Shown here: in pieces, positions 53,651 through 61,746 of the stretch
Position numbering within the stretch: position 1 is the stretch's first letter
Layout: the number at the start of each line of letters is the position of its first letter
The notes under the pieces: generated by a model
The model's input: only the letters and a program-made list of their open reading frames with translations
The model's database searches: none
Told to the model about the DNA's origin: nothing
Made by a program: the position numbers and the translations under genes
Assembly: GCA_023150875.1 (NCBI GenBank)
Contig: JAKLKC010000007.1
Span: 104,467-168,466 of the forward strand
From: Myxococcota bacterium
GTDB taxonomy: Bacteria > Myxococcota_A > UBA796 > UBA9615 > JAKLKC01
Length of the DNA stretch: 64,000 nucleotides
Direction: 5' to 3'

Positions 53651-55567
53651 TCAGTGGGAGCGGACCTTCACCGGGGGCTTGCGGGGGGTACCGGCGCCCT
53701 CCTCGTCGTCGTGCCGCTCCGCCTCCTCGTGCATCCACTTGTGGAGCAGCGGCGAGAGGGCGAAGACGATCAGCGCCGACACGATGGCGGCGACGGCGAT
53801 CTGTCCGAACACCGTTCCGTAGACGTCCACGGTCTCCTGGGGGATGGGGATCACCGCCTCCTCGCCCTCGCCGTGCCCGACGCCGGTGAGCTGGGCGATC
53901 AGCCCCGCGAGGTAGCTGGAGAAGGCCGTCGCCAGGAACCACGCGCCCATCACGGTGCTGACGATCCGCGCCGGGGAGAGTCGGGTCACCATGGAGAGGC
54001 CGACCGGGCTCAGGCACAGCTCGCCGGTGGTGTGGAGCAGGTAGCCCAGCAGCAGCCAGCCGAGGGCCACCATCCCGAAGGCGTCGGCCTGACCCGCGCC
54101 GTACCACAGGGCGCCGAAGCCGAGGCCGAGCTGGAGGAGGCCGAGACCGAACTTCACGGGGATGTTGGGCTCGATGCTCCTCTTGCCCAGGAAGCCCCAG
54201 AGCCAGGTGAACACCAGGCCGAAGACCAGGATGAAGACCGGGTTGACCGCCTGGAAGACCGAGGCGGGGATCTCGGAGCCCCCCACGCCCATTCCGACGT
54301 CGGCCTGGGCCACCGGCCACTCCACGGGGCCGCCGGACCCGGCGCGCATGGCCTCCAGGCGGGTCAGGTTCAGGGCCTCGCCCTGGTACACGTGGCCGAG
54401 CTGCTCCTGGCTGGGGGTGAGCGCGATGGTGGTGCCGACCTCGGCGGCGGCGACGGTCCGGTCCTCGACCACCCGGTCGACGTTGCGATCGGTGAAGTTG
54501 TTGATGGAGCTGCCCGCCTGCTCGAAGAAGGCCCAGAAGAGCATCGAGAAGAACATGAGGATCAGCACCACGTACATCCGCTGGCGCTCCACCCGGGTGG
54601 TGGAGGGCTTCAGGGCTTCGAAGAGCAACACGCTCAGGGCGATGGCGCCGAGGACGACCAGGAGCACGCCGGCGACGGCGTTGCGCTGGACCAGCAGGGC
54701 GATCACCGGCACGGCGGCGGCGACCCCCAGGTAGATCGCCCAGTCCGCCCGGAGCACGCCGAACACGAGGCGGCGGGGGGCCTCGGGGTCCGGGGGCAGC
54801 CCGGCGTCGTCGGGGAGGCCCCCCCGGTTCAGGGCCACGAAGGCGACCCCCGCGGAGACCAGGAGGGCGAGGGCCACCAGCCCGTTGATGGCCAGGAGGT
54901 AGGGGTCCTCCTGGAGCCAGATCATGCCCCCCGCGGTCAGCAGGGCGCCCCCGAGGATCAGGCCCTGGGTGAGGCGGACCGGGGCCCAGAAGACGGCGAT
55001 CCCGGTGAGCATCCCCACGGTGGCGAGGCCGAAGCCATAGTGCCAGCCGTAGGTCTCGCCCACGTAGCCACAGAGGAGGGGCGCCATGGCCGCCCCGAGG
55101 TTGATCCCCATGTAGAAGAGGGTGAACCCGCCGTCCCTCTTGTGGCTGCCCTCGGGGTAGAGGGAGCCGACGATGGTGGAGATGTTCGGCTTGAAGAAGC
55201 CGTTTCCGCAGATCAGCAGCGCCAGGGCGGTGAAGAAGGCGCCGGACTGCTCCACGGTCATCAGCAGGTGTCCGGCGGCCATGAGGAGGCCGCCCAGCAG
55301 CACCGCCCGCCGCGCGCCCAGCACCCGGTCCGCCAGCATGCCGCCGATGAAGGGGGTCGCGTACACCAGCGCGGTGTAGGCCCCGTACACCGCGTACGCC
55401 TCGGCGTCCTGGTACTTCAGGAAGCCCTTGAGCATGTAGAACACGAGCAGGGCCCGCATCCCGTAGTACGAGAAGCGCTCCCACATCTCGGCGAAGAAGA
55501 GGGTGAAGAGGCCGGTGGGGTGCCCGAAGAGGGTCGCCTGGTGGGCCCGGGTCGAGTGGACGGCCAT
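53651..55567 (-). CDS. POT/PTR family peptide MFS transporter
   Basis: LFTLFFAEMWERFSYYGMRALLVFYMLKGF, KPNISTIVGSLYPEGSHKRDGGFTLFYMGINLGA, GELCLSPVGLSMVTRLSP. Confidence 0.95.
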   Translation of the reverse strand: MAVHSTRAHQATLFGHPTGLFTLFFAEMWERFSYYGMRALLVFYMLKGFLKYQDAEAYAVYGAYTALVYATPFIGGMLADRVLGARRAVLLGGLLMAAGHLLMTVEQSGAFFTALALLICGNGFFKPNISTIVGSLYPEGSHKRDGGFTLFYMGINLGAAMAPLLCGYVGETYGWHYGFGLATVGMLTGIAVFWAPVRLTQGLILGGALLTAGGMIWLQEDPYLLAINGLVALALLVSAGVAFVALNRGGLPDDAGLPPDPEAPRRLVFGVLRADWAIYLGVAAAVPVIALLVQRNAVAGVLLVVLGAIALSVLLFEALKPSTTRVERQRMYVVLILMFFSMLFWAFFEQAGSSINNFTDRNVDRVVEDRTVAAAEVGTTIALTPSQEQLGHVYQGEALNLTRLEAMRAGSGGPVEWPVAQADVGMGVGGSEIPASVFQAVNPVFILVFGLVFTWLWGFLGKRSIEPNIPVKFGLGLLQLGLGFGALWYGAGQADAFGMVALGWLLLGYLLHTTGELCLSPVGLSMVTRLSPARIVSTVMGAWFLATAFSSYLAGLIAQLTGVGHGEGEEAVIPIPQETVDVYGTVFGQIAVAAIVSALIVFALSPLLHKWMHEEAERHDDEEGAGTPRKPPVKVRSH

Positions 55568-55676
55568 CGCGGCTCCTGCGGTGGGGGCCCGCCACCGGCG
55601 GACCATTCAGGGCGCGGATTCTACCCGAACGGGATGGAAGAGGGGGCGCGGGGCGCGGCCGGGTGTCGCGCCGCCG

Positions 55677-58600
55677 TTACTCTCTGGAGTCCGCTGCCCC
55701 CTCGCCACCGTCCGCCGCCGCCGCCGGGGGGCCCGGGGTGCGGGGAGGGGCGGCCGCCAGGGGGCGGCCCAGGGGCACCGTCTTCCACCGCCCGCCCGTC
55801 GAGAACGCCTCCCACCCCCAGGGCACCCACCGGGTCAGCCCCCGGGCGAGCCACAGGGCCCAGGCCAGCATCGCCACCCGAAAGGTCCACATGGGCAGGG
55901 AGCCGATGGCGGGCTCGGGGAGGGGGCCCGCGGTGCGGTCGACGAACCAGGTCATCTCCCACTGGGAGGAGCCGTTGCCCTCGATCTGCATGTCGGGCTG
56001 GACCAGCAGGCCGGTGTGGACGGCGGCGTAGAGGCAGCCGGCGGCGATCAGGGTCCACCCCACCAGGGCGATCTGCGCGAGGTCGAAGGCGGCGGGTTTC
56101 TCCGGGGGCGACCGGCGCCGCCAGGACAGGGCCAGGAACCACCCCGCCACCAGGGCGGCGGCGGCGACGGGGATCTGGGTCATGCCCAGGCCCAGCAGGA
56201 GCCACGCCGGGGTGGCCAGGGGGGAGAGGCGCCAGCGCCCGAGCAGGAGGGCCGCGGCCACCACCACCACCAGGTCGATCCAGTAGAGGGGTACGGGCCC
56301 CCAGTCCGGCCCGGACAGCCACCACACGAAGCGCCCCTCGGGGGCCTTGACCTTCACCGTCACGTTCACGGCGGGGGCGCCCAGGTCCACCGCGGGCACG
56401 GCGTCCAGGACCCCCGGGGCGTGCTCCTGCTGCCAGCGAACCACCACCGAGCGGGTGCCGGGCTGGTGGGGGATGGCGAGGTTCCTCCCCTCGGGCCGGA
56501 TGGGCCGGGCCACCCCGTCGATCTCCACGGCGCGGACCTCGGCCCCCTCGGGCAGCACCACCACCTGCTGGCCCCCCCGGCTGGTGCGGGCCGAGAAGCG
56601 CAGATCCGCCTCCAGGAGCCGCCGGCCCGGCGTCACCTCCAGCCACGCCCCGTCGATGGTGAGGGTCTGCCCCGGTGCGGCCTCGGGGCGCAGGACCGAC
56701 AGCGTGACCGACTCCCCCGGCCACGGCGCCCAGGTGGGGCGCCACGCCCCCTCGTGGACGTGGTGGATGGGGGCGATCCCCTCCTCGGGGGCGCAGCGGA
56801 AGATCGGGCTGCACCGCAGGGTCCATCGCTCGGTGAAGGGCACGCCCGTGGGGGCGGCGAGCACCACCCGCTCCGCCGGGGCGAGGGTGGAGTCCCAGGC
56901 CCTCTCCCTCTCGTCCCGGCCCAGGGTCGCCAGGACCGCGCCCGCCTCCACCTTCAGGTCGTCGGCGTTGACCGACTCTCCCTCCAGGAGGGGCACCTTC
57001 ACCGCCAGGGGGGTGTCGGCGCGCCCCAGGCGGACGAGGCGGGTGTGGACCAGCCAGGGGATCCCCAAGTCCAGCTCCCGATGGACCTCGAGGCGGGGGG
57101 AGAGGGCGCCGCCGCCGGAGCTGTCGCCGGAAGCGGCCCCCGAGCGGGCGGTGCGGGTGAGCTGGATGGAGCCCTCGACGGTGCCGTCGGCGTGGAGCCC
57201 GTCCAGGGTCCACCCCTCCCCCGCGAAGGTCAGCCTGCGCGGGCGGGCCCCGAACTGGAGGGTGACCAGGTCCGAGGCGGGCAGCGCCCCCTCGGCGACC
57301 ACCCGGTGGACGCCGGGATCGAGGCGCACGTGGATGGCGCCGTCGTGCAGCCGGGCCGCCTGGGCCGAGGGGCGGCCGTCCACCTCGATGCGCTCGGGCG
57401 TCCACGCCGTGGCGGGGCCGGGAAGGGGGAAGGTGGAGGCGGCCTGGACGTGGACCTCGGCCTCCACCCGCAGGCGGTCCCCCCGCACCTGGAGGCCCAC
57501 CGCGGGAACGGCGGCGCAGTCCGGAAGGCACTCGGGGGGTCGGGTCAGCCTCTGCTCCAGCTCCTTGAGCAGCTCGGCGTCCGGGGCGGCGTGGGCCGCG
57601 GGGGCGGCGAGGGACCCGAAGGCCAGCGCCAGGGCGGCGGCGGCTCCGGGGGGGATCCCCCGGCCCCCGAGGCGGCGCACCCCCGCCAGGCGGAGCCCGA
57701 GGGCCACCAGCAGCGCCACCTGCCAGAGCTGGAGGAAGGCGCGGGCGGTGGGACCGAGGAGCCACAGGCGCATGGAGTGGCCGGCGTTCACGGGGCCGGA
57801 CCAGGTCAGCTCGTGGGTGCGCCACGTCCACGAGGGGACGCCGGGACCGGTCTGGACGACCGCGTTGGGGTCCTGCTGCAGGGCGAAGTTCTTCTTGAGG
57901 ATCAAGACCTTGGACGAGAGATAGTCCCCTTCGCCCTTGTCGCTGGACCGGGAGATCCCCCGGAGGAGGCCGTCCTTCCGGCCCTCCATCTGCCCCTCGT
58001 CCCACTCCATCGCCTTCTGCTCCACCGCCGGGGCGGCGGGCTCCTCGGGGGCGGGAGGGGGAGGCGGAGCCCCGGGGGCGCCGGCTCCGGCCATCCCGCC
58101 GCCCCCGACGTACCCCAGCGTCGCGACGCCGGAGAAGGCCTCGGAGAGACCGTCCCCGCCCCCGAGGACCGGGAACAGCCCCTCCTTCACCCGCCTCTCG
58201 GCGAACGAGATCAACACCAGAAAGAGCGCCACCAGCAGCCCGCCGTGGGCCAGGCGGGCCGTGGACCGGAAGCCCCGCCGGGCGGTGGTCACCCGCAGGA
58301 GGGCGGTGGTGACCAGGAGCCCCGCCCAGAGCCAGGCGGGGGCGCCGGGCTCCTTGCGGCTGAAGAGCAGCCCCAGCAGGGCGACCGCGGCCCAGCGCCA
58401 GCCCAGGAGGCGCCCGAAGGCGAGGGTGACGAGGAGCACGAAGAAGAGGTCGAACAGGGTGAAGCTCTCGATCCACGCGCCCCCGGCGGCGTCCACGCCC
58501 GAGGCCCCCAGCAGCATCCACCCCGGGGGGAGGTGGAGGCGGGCCGTCAGGGACTGGACGTCGGTCTGCCAGCCCACCGCGGGGAGGCGCCCGGGCCCTC

Positions 58601-59882
58601 CCTCCACCCGGGACTCGGCCACGATGGAGACCGCCGAGGAGCGCACCTCGACCCCCGACACCGTGCCCGAGCGGGTCACCACCTGGTCGACCCCCGACAC
58701 GGCGGCGTGGCCGAGCTCGAAGGGGGCCCCGAGGTCCAGTCGCCACCCCCGGTTCATGGAGCCGCCCAGGGTGTCGCGGACGGTGAAGCCGCCGCCGTCC
58801 AGGTCCAGCCAGAGGTCCCGGTGCAGCTCGACGGCGTTGGGGGAGGGATCGGGTTCCCCCCGGCGAAGCTCGGCGAAGCGGAGCGGCGAGGCGGGCTCGA
58901 CCACGAAGGCGGGCAGCGCGCGCCACTCCTCCGGGAGGGACGTCCGGGCAGGATCGACGGCGGGGGGGCCGGAGAGGATGACCGCCCTCGCCGCGTCGTC
59001 GGTGGCCACCGCCCAGGTCTCGGCGCCGGGCCAGGGTGCCGGGACCGAGGGCGCGGAGAGCTCCGCCACGGGTCCGTCGTGGAGGGCGTGGAACGTGACG
59101 TGGAACGTCCCCGGGCGGACCTGGAGGACGAGGTGGCCCTCGGGGGTGAAGCGGGCGGGGACGTCGGCCTCGACGGCGATGGGGCGGGTGCGGGGCAGCA
59201 GCACCGCCCCCAGGTCCACCTCGCGCCCCTTGCCCGAAGCCCGAAGGGTGACCCGGGTCTCCACGACGACGGGGACGCCGTCCTGGACGCGGCGCGAGAC
59301 GTCGATCTCCAGGCTCTCGGCCCCGGCCGCCGCCCGCTCCCCGGCGCCCAGGCGCAGGCGCCCTTCCTGGAACTCGGGGAAGGGGAGCCGGACTCCGGAG
59401 ACCCGGAGGTCCACGCGCCCGACCCGCGGAGGCACCCCGAGGGAGGGGGGGAGGTCGGGCCACGAGAAGAGGCCGGCCACGCGGTGCTCCCCGGGGGAGA
59501 CGGTGACGAACGGCGTCCCACCGACGTCCCGGACGACGGCGGGGCGCCCGTCGAGGGTGACGCGCTGCGGCCACGCCCGGGCATCGCCCGGCAGGGGGAC
59601 GGCGATCTCTCGGTCGGCGCGCAGGTCCAGGGTGAACGAGGCGCCGGACGCGTGGGCGTCCACGGAGAGGGCTCCGGGCCAGACGCACTCCGTGGAGCCC
59701 GACGGCAGGGCGACGCAGTTCAGGCCCGGGTGGCGGGCGAGGACCCACTCCTTCCACGGGGCCAGCTCGGGGGGGAGGTCGGCGCCGGAGACGGCACGGG
59801 GGAGCAGGGCGAGGAGCAGCAGGAGGAGCGCCGGGGCGAGATGGGGACGGGGGTGCCGCGGGAGAGACGGGGGAGTGGGCAT
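55677..59882 (-). CDS. Very large multi-TM envelope protein of unknown function with internally duplicated periplasmic domain
   Basis: Signal peptide, TM clusters (FDLFFVLLVTLAFGRLLGWRWAAVALLGLLF; VVVVAAALLLGRW), repeated VPLPGDARAWPQRVTLDGRP / FPLPGPATAWTPERIEVDGRP. Confidence 0.85.
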   Translation of the reverse strand: MPTPPSLPRHPRPHLAPALLLLLLALLPRAVSGADLPPELAPWKEWVLARHPGLNCVALPSGSTECVWPGALSVDAHASGASFTLDLRADREIAVPLPGDARAWPQRVTLDGRPAVVRDVGGTPFVTVSPGEHRVAGLFSWPDLPPSLGVPPRVGRVDLRVSGVRLPFPEFQEGRLRLGAGERAAAGAESLEIDVSRRVQDGVPVVVETRVTLRASGKGREVDLGAVLLPRTRPIAVEADVPARFTPEGHLVLQVRPGTFHVTFHALHDGPVAELSAPSVPAPWPGAETWAVATDDAARAVILSGPPAVDPARTSLPEEWRALPAFVVEPASPLRFAELRRGEPDPSPNAVELHRDLWLDLDGGGFTVRDTLGGSMNRGWRLDLGAPFELGHAAVSGVDQVVTRSGTVSGVEVRSSAVSIVAESRVEGGPGRLPAVGWQTDVQSLTARLHLPPGWMLLGASGVDAAGGAWIESFTLFDLFFVLLVTLAFGRLLGWRWAAVALLGLLFSRKEPGAPAWLWAGLLVTTALLRVTTARRGFRSTARLAHGGLLVALFLVLISFAERRVKEGLFPVLGGGDGLSEAFSGVATLGYVGGGGMAGAGAPGAPPPPPAPEEPAAPAVEQKAMEWDEGQMEGRKDGLLRGISRSSDKGEGDYLSSKVLILKKNFALQQDPNAVVQTGPGVPSWTWRTHELTWSGPVNAGHSMRLWLLGPTARAFLQLWQVALLVALGLRLAGVRRLGGRGIPPGAAAALALAFGSLAAPAAHAAPDAELLKELEQRLTRPPECLPDCAAVPAVGLQVRGDRLRVEAEVHVQAASTFPLPGPATAWTPERIEVDGRPSAQAARLHDGAIHVRLDPGVHRVVAEGALPASDLVTLQFGARPRRLTFAGEGWTLDGLHADGTVEGSIQLTRTARSGAASGDSSGGGALSPRLEVHRELDLGIPWLVHTRLVRLGRADTPLAVKVPLLEGESVNADDLKVEAGAVLATLGRDERERAWDSTLAPAERVVLAAPTGVPFTERWTLRCSPIFRCAPEEGIAPIHHVHEGAWRPTWAPWPGESVTLSVLRPEAAPGQTLTIDGAWLEVTPGRRLLEADLRFSARTSRGGQQVVVLPEGAEVRAVEIDGVARPIRPEGRNLAIPHQPGTRSVVVRWQQEHAPGVLDAVPAVDLGAPAVNVTVKVKAPEGRFVWWLSGPDWGPVPLYWIDLVVVVAAALLLGRWRLSPLATPAWLLLGLGMTQIPVAAAALVAGWFLALSWRRRSPPEKPAAFDLAQIALVGWTLIAAGCLYAAVHTGLLVQPDMQIEGNGSSQWEMTWFVDRTAGPLPEPAIGSLPMWTFRVAMLAWALWLARGLTRWVPWGWEAFSTGGRWKTVPLGRPLAAAPPRTPGPPAAAADGGEGAADSRE

Positions 59883-60009
59883 GGGGCCTCCTCGGGCGTC
59901 GAGCATACGCCGTCCCGCCGGCGGGGAGGGGGTGGGTGGGGCGGGTGACGGGGTGCGACACGGAGGAGCGGGCGGATGTTCCCGGGAGGGCAGACTGGAG
60001 GAGGCCGGG

Positions 60010-61518
60010 TCAGTTCCGGGCCACCTTCACCCGGTTCCGGCCCTGGCGCTTGGCCTCGTAGAGGGCCTGATCGGCGCGCCGCATCAGCGCCTCGCCCTGC
60101 ATGGGGAAGGCGGGGTTCCACGAAGCCACCCCGACGCTGAGGGTCACCCGCACCGGCCCGGAGGCGTCCTCGTAGGCGGCGCCCTCGACGGCGGCGCGGC
60201 AGCGCTCCGCCAGGGCGGGGACGTCCAGCCGGGTGTCGAAGGCCACCACCGCGAACTCCTCTCCCCCGTGCCGGGCCAGGAGGCAACCCTCGGGCACCAC
60301 CGACTCCAGGGCGCGGGCCACCGTCTTCAGCACGCCGTCTCCCACGTCATGCCCGTAGCGGTCGTTCACCCTCTTGAAGTGGTCCACGTCCAGCACCATC
60401 ACGTGGCGCGGGGGGCTGGCCCCCTTCGGGCGACCCGCCAGCGCCTCGTCCAGCCGCCGCCGGTTCGCCAGACCCGTCAACGGATCCATCACCGCGAGGG
60501 TGGCGAGGCGGAGGTTGGCCCGGGCGAGCTGCTCCGCCAGCCGGGCCTGCTCCGCGAGGGCCGACTCGAGCTGCCGGACCAGGTCCTCGTAGGAGAGGTT
60601 CAGGCGGGCGAGGCCGAGGCTCGCCTCCCGGAGGATCGCCTCCCACCGGACGTCCGAGTCGACCTCGAGCTGGAAGACCTGAGCCAGCTCGTCCACCTCG
60701 GGGCCCACCCGGGGCAGGATCTCGGCCAGCCCCTCGGCGTCCAGGCCCGCCGCGCCCATGACGGCGATCGCCCTGCGCAGGGCGGGCCCGCGCTCGTCGG
60801 CCTCCAAGACGTCGGCGATGGCCGCCGAGACCGCCGCGATCCGGGCCATGGGGGGGCCCGAGGCCACGTGCGCCGAGTGATGCAGGCGCACCGCCTCCAC
60901 CAGCTTCGATGGGATCCCCCACGCCTCGAGCATCTCCGCGCCGACCTCATCGTGGGCGGTGCCGAAACGCTCCACTTCCCAGGCGTGGGCGATCTCGGGG
61001 GTGTAGCGGCGCCACGCTTCCCAGGCCCGCACCGCCTCGGCGGCGTCGGCGTGGCGGAAGGCCAGGAAGCCGATGTCCAGGCAGAGGCCGGCCGTGAAGG
61101 CGTCCGAGGGCTGGACCGCGCCAGGGCGGCGGGCCGCCAGCAGCCGGGCGATGGTGGCCTGGCGCAGGCTGTGGGTCAGGAAGGCCCGGGAGGGGAAGCG
61201 CTCGCCGGCTTCCCCGGCGGGGAGCATGTCCACCACCGCCAGGGACAGGGCCAGGTTGCTCAGCGCCCGGGCGCCGAGCATCGACACCGCCTTGTTCACC
61301 GAGCCGACCGGGCTCGGCGGCGCGTAGGCCGCGGAGTTGGCGAGACGCAGGACCCGGGCCGCCACCGTGGGGTCCCGGCCGCAGAGGTCGCCGAGCTGGC
61401 CGGGCGTGGTCTCGGGGTCCGCCGCGGCCCGCACGATGGGCCCGAGGGTCGCGGGCAGCGGCGGGATGTCGGCGAGGGAGCGCGTAGAGGGACGGCTGAC
61501 GGCGGGCGCGGCGCTCAT
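60010..61518 (-). CDS. HDOD domain-diguanylate cyclase (GGDEF) fusion
   Basis: HDOD-like IPPLPATLGPIVRAAADPETTPGQLGDLCGRDPTVAARVLRLANSAAY; MDPLTGLANRRRLDEAL; RHGGEEFAVVAFD. Confidence 0.92.
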   Translation of the reverse strand: MSAAPAVSRPSTRSLADIPPLPATLGPIVRAAADPETTPGQLGDLCGRDPTVAARVLRLANSAAYAPPSPVGSVNKAVSMLGARALSNLALSLAVVDMLPAGEAGERFPSRAFLTHSLRQATIARLLAARRPGAVQPSDAFTAGLCLDIGFLAFRHADAAEAVRAWEAWRRYTPEIAHAWEVERFGTAHDEVGAEMLEAWGIPSKLVEAVRLHHSAHVASGPPMARIAAVSAAIADVLEADERGPALRRAIAVMGAAGLDAEGLAEILPRVGPEVDELAQVFQLEVDSDVRWEAILREASLGLARLNLSYEDLVRQLESALAEQARLAEQLARANLRLATLAVMDPLTGLANRRRLDEALAGRPKGASPPRHVMVLDVDHFKRVNDRYGHDVGDGVLKTVARALESVVPEGCLLARHGGEEFAVVAFDTRLDVPALAERCRAAVEGAAYEDASGPVRVTLSVGVASWNPAFPMQGEALMRRADQALYEAKRQGRNRVKVARN

Positions 61519-61746
61519 CTCGAGTAAATCCCGGGGAAGCGGGGTGGAAGCTCCCCACCGTGAACGGCGGGCGCGGGAGCCACGTGCCGTTTCCCAGCAC
61601 GCCCGGGACTCTTCGGCGGGGCGTGCCGCTCCTTGAAAGGAGCGAGGGTGCCCGGGGCGGTCGAGGAGGGAATTTGCGCCCCGGCTCGGGAAATCATACG
61701 GTGGGCCCCCGGACGGGAGGGGCCCGCCCCGGGGGAGGACCGAGCG

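Noticed and set aside
55503-59948. 1481 aa plus-strand ORF and other very long antisense ORFs (e.g. 1261-3069 +, 9775-11718 -, 32095-34689 -, 3259-4917 -)
   Set aside because: GC-rich shadow frames: low-complexity G/P/R/H/V composition, no motifs, and each is antisense to or out of frame with a gene with clear family motifs.
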